Part shown: in pieces, positions 45,343 to 53,942 of the stretch | Numbering within the stretch: position 1 is the stretch's first letter | Layout of the letters: each line of letters opens with the position of its first letter | Assembly: GCA_031280615.1 (NCBI GenBank) | Contig: JAITGO010000001.1 | Span: forward strand, 87,612 to 151,611 | Origin: Desulfobulbus sp. | GTDB taxonomy: Bacteria > Desulfobacterota > Desulfobulbia > Desulfobulbales > Desulfobulbaceae | DNA length: 64,000 bases | Reading direction: 5' to 3' | Notes under the pieces: model-generated | The model's input: only the letters and a program-made list of their open reading frames with translations | Told to the model about the DNA's origin: nothing | The model's database searches: none | Position numbers and translations under genes: made by a program

Positions 45343-47025
45343 ATGCCCAGACTCAGCGGCGCTCAAATCATCATCAACCAATTGGAACGACAAGGCATTC
45401 GATTGGTCACCGGCATCCCCGGCGGAGCCAATCTGCCCCTATACGACGCCTTGGCCCGCAGCACGACCATCCGCCATGTCCTTGCCCGCCACGAACAGGG
45501 CGCGGGGTTCATCGCCCAGGGCATGGCCCGATCCACTGGCCGGCCGGCAGTCTGTTTCGCCACTTCCGGCCCCGGCGCCACCAACATTCTGACCGCCCTA
45601 GCCGACGCCTATCTCGATTCGATCCCGATGGTTTGCATCACCGGCCAGGTTGCCCGTTCCCTGCTCGGCACCGATGCTTTTCAAGAGGTCGACACCTACG
45701 GCATGTCCATGCCGATCACCAAGCACAACTACCTGGCCCGCTCGGCCGCCGAACTGCTGACCATACTGCCCAAGGCCTTCCGTTTGGCGGGTTCCGGCCG
45801 GCCCGGTCCGGTGCTGATCGACGTGCCCAAGGACGTACAGACCGAAATGGTGGAGTTTGCCGATTGGCCGGAACCCTGCCCGACCGCCGATCATAAGCCC
45901 GGCGACCTGCAATCGATTGTGCAGGCGGCAACGATGATCAACGAGGCGGTTCGTCCGGTCCTGTATCTGGGCGGCGGGGTCATCCACGCCGGGGCGGCGG
46001 CCGAGGCCAGACAACTGGCGGAACAAGCGGCCATCCCCACGGTCATGACCCTGATGGGGTTGGGGATTCTGCCCACGGACCATCCGCTGTCGCTCGGCAT
46101 GCTCGGCATGCACGCCTGCCGCGCCACCAATCTGGCGATGGAGGAGTGCGATCTGCTGATTGCCGCCGGAGTCCGTTTCGACGACCGGGCCACGGGCCGG
46201 ATCAACGCCTTTTGCCCGAATGCCAAGATCATTCACGTCGATATCGATGCCAGCGAAATCGGCAAGATACGATTGGCCGACGCGGGCATCACCGGCGATG
46301 CCCGGCACGCCTTTGCCGGTCTGCTGCCGTTGGTTCAATCCCGGCCGCGTCGCCAGTGGAATGAGCGCATCCAGCAACTGCAAAAGGATTTTCCCCGGTT
46401 TCCGCCGCAGAGTTTTGCCCCGGGCAAGCCGTTTCAGCTCATCCGCCGCATTGCCGAGTTGGCCGGGCCTAAAGCCCTGATCAGCACCGATGTCGGCAAG
46501 CATCAGATGTGGGTAGCGCAGAGCTATCCCTTTGTTGCGCCGCGCCAGCTGCTCACCTCGGGCGGTCTGGGCACCATGGGGTTCGGCCTGCCGGCGGCTA
46601 TCGGCGCCTCGCTCGCCTTTCCCGAGCGGCCGGTGGTCTGCTTCAGCGGCGACGGCAGCCTGCAGATGAACATTCAGGAATTGGCCACCGCGGTCGAGCA
46701 GCGCACCCCGGTTAAGATCGTGGTGCTCAACAATCAAAGCCTGGGACTGGTGCGCCAGCAGCAGCGCCTTTTGTACGAAGGCCACTATTTCGCTTCCTCC
46801 TACGGCATTGCCGTCGATTTCGCCGCCATTGCCCGTGGCTTCGGCATGCGCGCCTTCGATCTGAGCGGCGCCGCCGACCCGGATTGCCTCGTACGGGAGG
46901 CCATGGCCGACCCCGGTCCGTGCCTGATCAACGCGCCGATCGATATCGAAGAGGAAGTAACCCCCATGGTGCCGCCAGGCGCCGCCAACACCACCATGAT
47001 AGGAGACGATCATGCCAGCAACTGA
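45343..47025 (+). CDS. ilvB: acetolactate synthase large (catalytic) subunit
   Basis: A ThDP enzyme of 560 aa that condenses two pyruvates to acetolactate (valine, leucine) or pyruvate with 2-oxobutyrate (isoleucine). AGGAGGAA stands before the ATG at 45343. The pyrimidine-binding domain has the catalytic Glu in ARHEQGAGFIAQG, the FAD-type middle domain follows, and the pyrophosphate domain has GDGSLQMNIQELATAVE and NNQSLGLVRQQQ. It overlaps ilvN by 14 nt. Expression is predicted to be set by the upstream Leu/Val attenuator. Confidence 0.95.
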   Translation: MPRLSGAQIIINQLERQGIRLVTGIPGGANLPLYDALARSTTIRHVLARHEQGAGFIAQGMARSTGRPAVCFATSGPGATNILTALADAYLDSIPMVCITGQVARSLLGTDAFQEVDTYGMSMPITKHNYLARSAAELLTILPKAFRLAGSGRPGPVLIDVPKDVQTEMVEFADWPEPCPTADHKPGDLQSIVQAATMINEAVRPVLYLGGGVIHAGAAAEARQLAEQAAIPTVMTLMGLGILPTDHPLSLGMLGMHACRATNLAMEECDLLIAAGVRFDDRATGRINAFCPNAKIIHVDIDASEIGKIRLADAGITGDARHAFAGLLPLVQSRPRRQWNERIQQLQKDFPRFPPQSFAPGKPFQLIRRIAELAGPKALISTDVGKHQMWVAQSYPFVAPRQLLTSGGLGTMGFGLPAAIGASLAFPERPVVCFSGDGSLQMNIQELATAVEQRTPVKIVVLNNQSLGLVRQQQRLLYEGHYFASSYGIAVDFAAIARGFGMRAFDLSGAADPDCLVREAMADPGPCLINAPIDIEEEVTPMVPPGAANTTMIGDDHASN

Positions 47026-47347
47026 TGCCGACCACGCCGACCGTATGGCGGCAATGCCCGCCGGTCCCACGACCGTCCTCCGCCTGACGGTCAACAACCA
47101 TCCGGGCGTCATGCTCCAGATCTGCGGCCTTTTCGCCCGCCGCGCCTTCAATCTCGAAGGGATTTTATGCGCCGCCATCGGCCGGGGCGACACCAGCCGC
47201 ATCTGGCTGACGGTCGATGCCACCGATAAACTCGACCAGATCGTCAAACAACTGGCCAAGCTTGAAGATGTATTGGTGATCGAGGAGCGACCCGAGGCCC
47301 GCGAACAGGTGGGAGCCATGGCGGCGATGATGGCTCGCATCGACTGA
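47012..47347 (+). CDS. ilvN: acetolactate synthase small (regulatory) subunit
   Basis: A 111-aa ACT-domain protein that gives valine feedback inhibition and full activity to IlvB. VLRLTVNNHPGVMLQICGLFARRAFNLEGI is the ACT core; it is a short form, as in E. coli IlvN, without the longer C-terminal domain of IlvH. The start lies inside the ilvB end, so the subunits are co-translated. The following 335 nt hold the alaC attenuator. Confidence 0.92.
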   Translation: MPATDADHADRMAAMPAGPTTVLRLTVNNHPGVMLQICGLFARRAFNLEGILCAAIGRGDTSRIWLTVDATDKLDQIVKQLAKLEDVLVIEERPEAREQVGAMAAMMARID

Positions 47348-47375
47348 GCAGGAGGCGCGCCCGTGGCCGGAGCCA

Positions 47376-47404
47376 TTGACAAACCGGCCGATCCACGCTA
47401 GAAA
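47376..47404 (+). promoter_or_regulatory. promoter of the alaC leader
   Basis: Perfect TTGACA (47376-47381), 17-nt spacer, and TAGAAA (47399-47404, four of six). It starts 28 nt after the ilvN stop and 51 nt before the leader peptide. Confidence 0.65.
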
Positions 47405-47454
47405 ACAATCAAGGTATTAAACCGCAACCTCCGCGTATTCAGCAGGATAGCCCC

Positions 47455-47523
47455 ATGATGAAACGACAGAGCGTGGCCGCGGCGGCGATGAACCCAGTTC
47501 ATTGGCGACCGCTTGCCGCGTAA
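47455..47523 (+). CDS. Ala-rich leader peptide of a predicted alaC attenuator
   Basis: A 22-codon frame (MMKRQSVAAAAMNPVHWR..., ending LAA) with AGGAT before the first ATG. Four consecutive alanine codons lie at 47476-47487. Just past them CGATGAAC (47486-47493) can pair with GTTCATTG (47497-47504). The second arm, extended as GTTCATTGGCG (47497-47507), can instead pair with CGCCATGGAC (47551-47560), the 5' arm of the terminator, through ten pairs with one bulge. A ribosome stalled at the Ala codons would cover the first arm and let the antiterminator form. Only the sequence supports this; it is a prediction. Confidence 0.75.
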   Translation: MMKRQSVAAAAMNPVHWRPLAA

Positions 47524-47550
47524 CCCGCAGCAGAGAAATTCAAAACCGCT

Positions 47551-47589
47551 CGCCATGGACTGAGACTTCGGTCCATGGCGTTTTTTTTT
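47551..47589 (+). terminator. attenuator terminator before alaC
   Basis: CGCCATGGAC pairs with GTCCATGGCG (ten pairs, 47551-47560 with 47571-47580) with a 10-nt loop, followed by nine T (47581-47589). It lies 94 nt before the alaC start. Confidence 0.93.
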
Positions 47590-47683
47590 GACAGCCTGGA
47601 CCGAACGGTTCAGGCTGTTTTGCTTTGGGGACCGCATCGTCGCGCCCCGATCCCTGGCGCCGGGCAATCTACAGGAGAACACC

Positions 47684-48931
47684 ATGAGCAACGACGTGAC
47701 CATCCGCTTTGCCGAACGAATGCAGCAGCTGCCGCCCTATTTGTTCGGCATGATCAACAAAATCAAAATGGAAAAACGGTGGGAAGGCATCGATGTCATC
47801 GACCTGGGCATGGGTAATCCCATGGATCCGACCCCGGGCAAGGTGACCGAGAAACTCTGCGAGGTGGCGGTCGACCCCAAGACGCACCGCTATCCGGTCG
47901 CCGGCGGCATGAAAAACCTCAAGCGTGAGATCGCCCTCTACTATAAACGCAAATACGGAGTGGGGCTGAACGGCGAGGACGACGTTATCTGTACCATCGG
48001 CTCCAAGGAGGGCATTTCCCATCTCTGCCTGGCCCTGCTCGGACCTGGCGACACCGTCCTGGTGCCGTCGCCGTTTTTTCCGATCCATGTCTACGCCGCG
48101 GTCATCGCCGGAGCCAGCGTCCTCCGGTTCCCCCTGGGCTCGGAAGAGGCGTTTCTCCGCCAGGTGAGCACCATGTGCCAGTCGCTCTATCCCCAGCCGA
48201 AGCTGGTGATGCTCAATTATCCCCATAACCCCACCGGCACCCTGGCCTCCAGGGACTTTTTCGTCGAGATGGTCAAGCTGGCCAAGCGCCACAACTTCAT
48301 GGTGATCAACGATTTTGCCTACGGCCAGATCATTTACGACGGCCTGGCCGCGCCTTCGCTGCTCGAAATTCCGGGCGCGCTCGAGGTGGGGGTCGAATTC
48401 GGCTCCTTTTCCAAATCCTACAACATGGCCGGCTGGCGGCTGGGCTATTGCGTGGGCAATAAGGAAATGGTCGGCGGCCTGGCCAAGATCAAGGGTTATT
48501 ACGATTACGGTATCTTTTCGGCCATCCAGGTGGCGGGCATCGTGGCGATGCGCGACTGCGACGATACCATTGTCGAGCAGGTGGCGATCTACCAAAAGCG
48601 GCGGGACGTGCTCTGCGAGGGATTGGCCCGGATGGGCTGGGAGGTGGAGAAGCCCAGGGCCGGCATGTTCGTCTGGGTGCGCATTCCCGAGCCCTTTGCC
48701 GGAATGGGTTCGATCCGCTTTTCCATCGAGATGATGAACCGGGCCAACGTGGCGGTGGCGCCCGGCGCCGGGTTCGGCGAGGAGGGCGACGGCTACCTGC
48801 GCCTGGCCCTGGTGGAAAACGAGAACCGCATCCGGCAGGCGCTCAAGCAGATGAAGCGGGCCTTGGTGGAGATCGAGCAGGAGGTCAAGGCCGGCACTTT
48901 CGTCCTTGCGCCGGCAGGGGCGGCACCGTAA
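47684..48931 (+). CDS. alaC: alanine transaminase (AlaC-like class I aminotransferase)
   Basis: A PLP aminotransferase of 415 aa that makes alanine from pyruvate and glutamate. AGGAGAA precedes the ATG at 47684. The family marks are IDLGMGNPMDPTP, KEGISHLCLALLGPGD, LNYPHNPTGT and GSFSKSYNMAGWRLGY with the PLP lysine. It resembles E. coli AlaC and LL-diaminopimelate aminotransferase relatives; the Ala-rich attenuator upstream favours the alanine role. It uses the same pyruvate pool as IlvBN. Confidence 0.88.
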   Translation: MSNDVTIRFAERMQQLPPYLFGMINKIKMEKRWEGIDVIDLGMGNPMDPTPGKVTEKLCEVAVDPKTHRYPVAGGMKNLKREIALYYKRKYGVGLNGEDDVICTIGSKEGISHLCLALLGPGDTVLVPSPFFPIHVYAAVIAGASVLRFPLGSEEAFLRQVSTMCQSLYPQPKLVMLNYPHNPTGTLASRDFFVEMVKLAKRHNFMVINDFAYGQIIYDGLAAPSLLEIPGALEVGVEFGSFSKSYNMAGWRLGYCVGNKEMVGGLAKIKGYYDYGIFSAIQVAGIVAMRDCDDTIVEQVAIYQKRRDVLCEGLARMGWEVEKPRAGMFVWVRIPEPFAGMGSIRFSIEMMNRANVAVAPGAGFGEEGDGYLRLALVENENRIRQALKQMKRALVEIEQEVKAGTFVLAPAGAAP

Positions 48932-48992
48932 ACCCGCCCACGGCATACGGCCGTGGCTCAAGCGGGAATCCGGCCGTATTGCCGTCCCTTGG

Positions 48993-49640
48993 CTACATCG
49001 TTTCCTTGAGCAGCGCCCGCCAGCGGTGGATATTTTCCTCGTTCAACTCCCGCTCCTGCTGCCGGTCGAGCACCCGCCTGGCCGGCTGCATGCCGGCATC
49101 GTCGCCGACGGTGCCGAACACCATGTTGGCGCCGGTATGGAGCCAGGCCCCGTGAAAGGGGAAAATGCGGAAGGCGCTCAAAAGCCCGACTGCATCCTGT
49201 TGCGGCAGCGACTGGTCGAGGATGAAGAAGTGACCGCCCCCGATGACATCCAGGGCGACAAAGCCTGCGGGCGGGTGGAGTTCCCTGATCCAGAAAAGGG
49301 AAAACCGGGCCTGGACCATACCGGCCAGCAGGGCGTGTTCGTCGCTGTCCGGCTGGGCGCGCTTGCGGTTGAACATCTGTTGGACCAGGGAGATCCCGCG
49401 CGGCTGGTGCATGTAGATCAGGTAATCCTGGAAAATTTCCGCCTCCAGTTCGTGGGCGAGCGCTACGCCGGTCCTGCCGTTTTGGCGGCTGAGCATGCCC
49501 AGGCGACGGGCGCAGGACTTGATGTCCTCCTTGCCGGCCAGCCGGGCGATGCGCGCATGTAGGCTGGACATCAATGGCCACAGGCGCTTGTAGTCGACGG
49601 CCAGTTGATCGAGATGGGCGGGGACAACGGAATCATCCAC
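48993..49640 (-). CDS. hypothetical cytoplasmic protein
   Basis: A 215-aa protein starting at GTG 49640, with GGAGG 7 nt upstream. No signal peptide or membrane helix. The middle has GFVALDVIGGGHFFILDQSLPQQDAVG and a WLHTGANMVFGTVGDDAG-like stretch, suggesting a compact alpha/beta fold. I recognise no family. It lies 61 nt from the end of alaC on the opposite strand. Confidence 0.6.
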   Translation of the reverse strand: MDDSVVPAHLDQLAVDYKRLWPLMSSLHARIARLAGKEDIKSCARRLGMLSRQNGRTGVALAHELEAEIFQDYLIYMHQPRGISLVQQMFNRKRAQPDSDEHALLAGMVQARFSLFWIRELHPPAGFVALDVIGGGHFFILDQSLPQQDAVGLLSAFRIFPFHGAWLHTGANMVFGTVGDDAGMQPARRVLDRQQERELNEENIHRWRALLKETM

Positions 49641-49872
49641 GGGACAGCCTCCGGGATCGGGTCACGGTGCGGGAAAGGTGCGGACCGCTGCCACGGTCCG
49701 CGTTGGCCGCCAACCATACCATATCTTCGAGTTTTGTACAGGCCATGCCGCCGTTGCGCGTAGCCGACGGCATGGCCGGCCGCAGGAATGCGGTGGACAA
49801 GCGGGGGGAAGCGCGCTACAGTTTCCGACAAAGTGGGAGTCATTCTTTTTTTTCAACCAATTCCATCGGCCC

Positions 49873-50541
49873 ATGGCGCACGCATCTTCACTTTCCCGAT
49901 ATAGCAAGGGCGAGGAAATCGCCAACAGCCTCACCCATGGCCTGGGGGCCCTACTGGCTGCCGCCGGTCTCGTGGTGCTGATCTGTTTCGCGGCCGCGCA
50001 CGGCGATGCCTGGCATGTGGTCAGCTGCTCGATCTTCGGCGCCGCCCTGTTTTTGCTCTACCTGGCCTCGACCTTGTATCACGCGGTTTTCCATCCCGGC
50101 GCCAAGGCCATCCTACGCATCCTCGATCACGCGGCCATCCTGGTGCTGATCGCCGGCACCTACACCCCTTTCACCCTGGTCAGCCTGCGGGGGCCATGGG
50201 GGTGGAGTATGTTCGGCCTGATCTGGGGCTTGGCGGTGGCGGGCATCCTGATCGAAACCACCCGGCTCAGGCGGTTTCGGGGCTGGCTGATCGCGCTCTA
50301 CGTGATCATGGGCTGGGCGGTGGTGGCCGCCACCCGGCCGATGGTGGCCAATGTGGCCAGCGGCGGCCTCTGGCTGCTGCTCGCCGGCGGCCTCGCCTAC
50401 ACCGGCGGCATTGCCTTCTATCTGTGGCGCCGCCTGCCGTACCACCATGCCATCTGGCATCTTTTTGTCCTGGCCGGCAGTGTCCTGCACTATTTCGCCG
50501 TGCTCTTCTATGTCATCCCGCCGGCAGGCGGCCCAGGATGA
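49873..50541 (+). CDS. hemolysin III / PAQR-family membrane protein
   Basis: A 222-aa protein with seven membrane helices. The start MAHASSLSRYSKGEEIANSLTHGLGALL has the conserved N-S-x-T-H-G region. STLYHAVFH and the late HHAIWHLFVLAGSVLHYFAV carry the metal-binding His/Ser/Asp-type residues of the hemolysin III (YqfA-like) family. Its role in bacteria is unclear; hemolysis itself is not implied. The ribosome site is weak, so the start is uncertain by a few codons. Confidence 0.85.
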   Translation: MAHASSLSRYSKGEEIANSLTHGLGALLAAAGLVVLICFAAAHGDAWHVVSCSIFGAALFLLYLASTLYHAVFHPGAKAILRILDHAAILVLIAGTYTPFTLVSLRGPWGWSMFGLIWGLAVAGILIETTRLRRFRGWLIALYVIMGWAVVAATRPMVANVASGGLWLLLAGGLAYTGGIAFYLWRRLPYHHAIWHLFVLAGSVLHYFAVLFYVIPPAGGPG

Positions 50542-50599
50542 CGAGGCCGGCCGGGGCGGGTCGAGCTGAGGCCCGGCAGCTCAAGACAAGGAAGCACCC

Positions 50600-51439
50600 A
50601 TGACCGATAACAGCGCCTTCCTGCAAGCACTCAAGAAACACATTGAGGCGAAACAGCTCTCCCTGCCGATCTTCGACCCCGTTTCCATGCGCCTTCAGCA
50701 GGAATTGCTGAAAAAGGACCCCAGCCTGGCAGCCATCGAAAAACTGATCTGTGCCGACCAGTCGCTCTCCAGCCAACTGCTCAAGATCGCCAACTCATCG
50801 GTCTACCGGGGGTTAGTCGACAGCACCACCGTCCGTTCCGCCCTGATCCGGCTGGGCATTTCGGAAGTTTTCCGGATCGTGCTGACCAATGTCAGCCGGA
50901 AATCGTTCAGCGACCACGACCGCCAGATCGACGGCATCATGAAAAGATTGTGGCAGCATTCGATGGGCTGCGCCTTTGCCGCCGGCATGCTCTCCAGTAG
51001 CCTGGATTTCGGCGTTTTTCAGCAGGAGGCCTTTTTCGCCGGCCTGCTGCACGACATCGGCAAGCTGCTCATCCTGAAGGTGGTTTCCGATAAAAAACGG
51101 ACCAGCAAGGCCCTGAACGTCGGCGCGCCCCTGCTGCTCGAGGCCATGGATCTGCTCCATGCCGAACAGGGGTACCGGCTGCTGTGCCAGATCCAGATGC
51201 CGGAGACCTTTGCCCTAGTCGCCCGCGACCACCATCTCGAGGAATTCGCTTCCGACAACTACATCCTCATCTTGGTACGCATCGCCAACCATATCTGCCA
51301 TCAGATGGGCATCGGCCTGCGGTACGATCCGGACCTTGACCTGCTGGCGCTGCCGGAGGCGGTCCACCTGGGCCTTTCCCGCACCGAAGTGGACAATGTG
51401 CAGGATTTCCTGGCCACCACCTCCGGCCTCTTCGCCTGA
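50600..51439 (+). CDS. HDOD domain protein (second copy type)
   Basis: A 279-aa HDOD protein. LSLPIFDPVSMRLQQELLKKDPSL, AIEKLICADQSLSSQLLKIANSSVYRG and FFAGLLHDIGKLLILKVV follow the family order. It has the same length as the 44082-44921 HDOD protein but a different sequence. It lies 58 nt after the hemolysin III gene on the same strand. A signalling role linked to cyclic dinucleotides or kinases is usual for the family but not shown here. Confidence 0.85.
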   Translation: MTDNSAFLQALKKHIEAKQLSLPIFDPVSMRLQQELLKKDPSLAAIEKLICADQSLSSQLLKIANSSVYRGLVDSTTVRSALIRLGISEVFRIVLTNVSRKSFSDHDRQIDGIMKRLWQHSMGCAFAAGMLSSSLDFGVFQQEAFFAGLLHDIGKLLILKVVSDKKRTSKALNVGAPLLLEAMDLLHAEQGYRLLCQIQMPETFALVARDHHLEEFASDNYILILVRIANHICHQMGIGLRYDPDLDLLALPEAVHLGLSRTEVDNVQDFLATTSGLFA

Positions 51440-51452
51440 TTCGGGCCGCGGC

Positions 51453-52379
51453 CTACTCCACACCGTCGGCGGGCGCTGCTTGCGCCGCCTCCCCGTGAAA
51501 CGAATTCTCATCCTCAATCGGTTCGAGATGGGTGGTGATGTTCGCCTCGCCCAAGACCTGGCCCAGCTCCTGCTCGAAATCCTCGGCCAGGTGGTGGGCA
51601 TCGTGAACCGTCCAGTCGCCGGGCACGAGCATGTGCACGGAAATGAAACGCTGGGCCGCCGCCTGCCGGGTGCGCAGGGCGTGAAACGCCACTCCCTTGG
51701 CCCTGAACGCCGCCATCGCCCGCTCGATCATTTTTTGCTCTTCCTCCGGCAGGCCCACATCCATCAGGCCGTCCACTGACCGCCGGATCAGGGCGATCCC
51801 CGTCCACACGATATTGGCACTGACCAGCAGGGCCACGATCGGGTCCAGCACCGACCATCCGGTCGCCATCACCAAACCGATCCCGAGCACGACCCCGGCC
51901 GAGGTCACCACGTCGGTGAGCAGATGCCGGCCATCGGCCTCGAGGGTGATCGAGTTGTGCCGCCGGCCCGCGCTGAGCAGGATGCGGGCCACCACCAAAT
52001 TGATCGCCGATGCCACCACCGAAACCGCCAGACCGAGGCCGATCTGCTCCAGGGGGCGGGGATGGAGGAGGCGCTCGATGGCGGTGACGGCGATTCCCCC
52101 CGCTGCCAGGATGATGAGCGCCCCTTCGGTGCCGCTGGAAAAGTATTCCGCCTTGCCGTGGCCGGATGGGTGTTTGTCATCGGCGGCCTGCGCCGCCCAC
52201 GACAGCATCCCCAAGGCCATCACGGCACCGAAAAGATTGACCACGGATTCGACCGCATCGGAAAGCAGCCCCACCGAGCCGGTCATCAGATAGGCCGCCA
52301 GTTTCAGGAGAATGGTGGCGCTGGCCGCCGCAATGGAGATCCAGGCATACCGGGTCAGGGACGGCCGCTGGGCTGTCAT
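51453..52379 (-). CDS. cation diffusion facilitator transporter
   Basis: A 308-aa CDF exporter, probably for zinc, iron or manganese. AAGGAGGCGAGAG precedes the ATG at 52379; the upstream frame extension is discarded. It has about six membrane helices, metal sites in LLSDAVESVVNLFGA and EADGRHLLTDVVTS, and a C-terminal cytoplasmic domain ending in HDAHHLAEDFEQELG. The membrane site has Asp/Asp-type residues rather than the HxxxD typical of zinc-only members. It converges on the HDOD gene. Confidence 0.88.
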   Translation of the reverse strand: MTAQRPSLTRYAWISIAAASATILLKLAAYLMTGSVGLLSDAVESVVNLFGAVMALGMLSWAAQAADDKHPSGHGKAEYFSSGTEGALIILAAGGIAVTAIERLLHPRPLEQIGLGLAVSVVASAINLVVARILLSAGRRHNSITLEADGRHLLTDVVTSAGVVLGIGLVMATGWSVLDPIVALLVSANIVWTGIALIRRSVDGLMDVGLPEEEQKMIERAMAAFRAKGVAFHALRTRQAAAQRFISVHMLVPGDWTVHDAHHLAEDFEQELGQVLGEANITTHLEPIEDENSFHGEAAQAAPADGVE

Positions 52380-52709
52380 CTCTCGCCTCCTTGAAAAGTG
52401 TGAAATTGCACCAGGTTGCGGCATCGAGTCGGGGCGTCCGCCCAGCCCGGCTGCCATGGTAGTGACCGCTTCGAGCCTACCACAGCCACAGGGCTTCGTC
52501 AAAAGGAGGCCGACGATTCGGGAAGATATCCCGTGGGACAGGAGAGCGCCCGGTCAGGGGATGGGGGCATGGAAGGCGGGCATGGCGCCCTTCGAGGGCA
52601 AAGCCAACAAAGACGTGCGCCATTGCCGGAAAGGAAGCGAACGGTCGAGTGGAAAGGAAAGGGAAAAAGGAAGGGGCGGCCCGCGTGGTTGCCGGGGCCG
52701 CCCTGCCGC
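52380..52709. other. intergenic region between CDF and ackA
   Basis: About 330 nt with no supported gene. The right end holds the ackA terminator; the left end is the CDF leader. A purine-rich stretch lies around 52620-52670. Confidence 0.4.
52674..52703 (-). terminator. terminator after ackA
   Basis: GGGCGGCCC and GGGCCGCCC form a nine-pair hairpin right after the ackA stop on the minus strand. The tail CTTCCTTTTT is T-rich but interrupted. Confidence 0.6.
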
Positions 52710-53918
52710 TCAATTGTGGAGCACCTGGGCCATCTCCCGGGCAATGGCCAACTCCTCGTTGGTGGGAATGACAAAGATCCGAACCGTGCTGTCCGGGGCG
52801 CTGATGCAGCGTGCCTCCTTCGAGCGCTGCCAGTTGCGTTCCGGGTCGAGCCGTATCCCGAATGCCTCCAGCCCCTTGAGCGATTCGGCGCGGACAATGG
52901 GATCGTTCTCGCCGATGCCGGCGGTGAACACGATGCCGTCCACCCGGCCGAGCACCGCCATGTAGGCGCCGATGTACTTGCGGGTGCGGTAGGTCTGGAC
53001 CTCCACCGCCAGCTTGGCCCGGACATCGCCTTCGGCCGCGGCCTTGTGGATGTCGCGCATGTCGTTCATGCCGCACAATCCCTTGAGCCCGGATTCCTTG
53101 TTGAGCAGGGTGTCAATGGCTTCCAGCTCCATCCCCTTATTTTGCTTCAGGAAAAGATGCAGGGCCGGATCGAGGTCGCCGGAGCGGGTGCCCATCACCA
53201 ATCCTTCCAGCGGAGTCATGCCCAACGAGGTGTCGACGCTGCGCCCGTTTTCGATCGCGGTCATGGAGCAGCCGTTGCCGAGGTGGACGGTGATCAGGTT
53301 GCACTCGGCCAGTTGTTTGCCGAGCAGGCGGGCGCATTCCCCGGCCACGAACCGGTGCGAGGTGCCGTGGAAGCCGTAGCGGCGCACCCGGTCGGTTTCG
53401 TAGAGTTCGTAGGGGATGGCGTAGAGGTAGGCCCTGGGCGGCATGGTCTGGTGGAAGGCGGTGTCGAAGACCGCCACCTGCGGTACGTGGGGGAAGATCT
53501 CCATGGCCACCCGGATGCCGTCCAGATTGGCCGGATTGTGCAGGGGGGCCAGGGGGATGTTGCGCTCCAGGGCCTCGATTACCGAATCGGTGATCCGCAT
53601 CGATCCGCTGAAGTCCTCGCCGCCGTGTACCACCCGGTGGCCGATGGCGCCGATTTCCGCGACATTGCAGATCACGCCGTCGGTCTTGTCGGTCAGGGTG
53701 GCGATCACCAGCTGCATGCCGCTGCGATGGTCCGGGATGGGTTGTTCGATCACCGTGTCCAGTTCGTCGCTGGTGCCCGGAAAGGCGGTGTTCTTCAGCC
53801 GGCCGCCGGCCTCGCCGATCCGCTCGACCAAGCCGGCGGCTAGCACGGTTTCGGAGGCGCTTTCGATCACTTGATATTTAATCGATGAACTGCCGGAATT
53901 GACGATGAAAAATTTCAT
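52710..53918 (-). CDS. ackA: acetate kinase
   Basis: Converts acetyl phosphate and ADP to acetate and ATP. The protein is 402 aa. It begins MKFFIVNSGSSSIKYQVIE, the ASKHA phosphate-binding start, and has HRVVHGGEDF, FDTAFHQTMPPRAYLYAIPY, HLGNGCSMTAIENGRSVDTSLGMTPLEG and GIGENDPIVR. It lies 24 nt after pta on the same strand, so the two acetate steps share a transcript with a hairpin terminator after ackA. Confidence 0.97.
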   Translation of the reverse strand: MKFFIVNSGSSSIKYQVIESASETVLAAGLVERIGEAGGRLKNTAFPGTSDELDTVIEQPIPDHRSGMQLVIATLTDKTDGVICNVAEIGAIGHRVVHGGEDFSGSMRITDSVIEALERNIPLAPLHNPANLDGIRVAMEIFPHVPQVAVFDTAFHQTMPPRAYLYAIPYELYETDRVRRYGFHGTSHRFVAGECARLLGKQLAECNLITVHLGNGCSMTAIENGRSVDTSLGMTPLEGLVMGTRSGDLDPALHLFLKQNKGMELEAIDTLLNKESGLKGLCGMNDMRDIHKAAAEGDVRAKLAVEVQTYRTRKYIGAYMAVLGRVDGIVFTAGIGENDPIVRAESLKGLEAFGIRLDPERNWQRSKEARCISAPDSTVRIFVIPTNEELAIAREMAQVLHN

Positions 53919-53942
53919 GATGCCGTTCCTTGCGCAAGTCGT

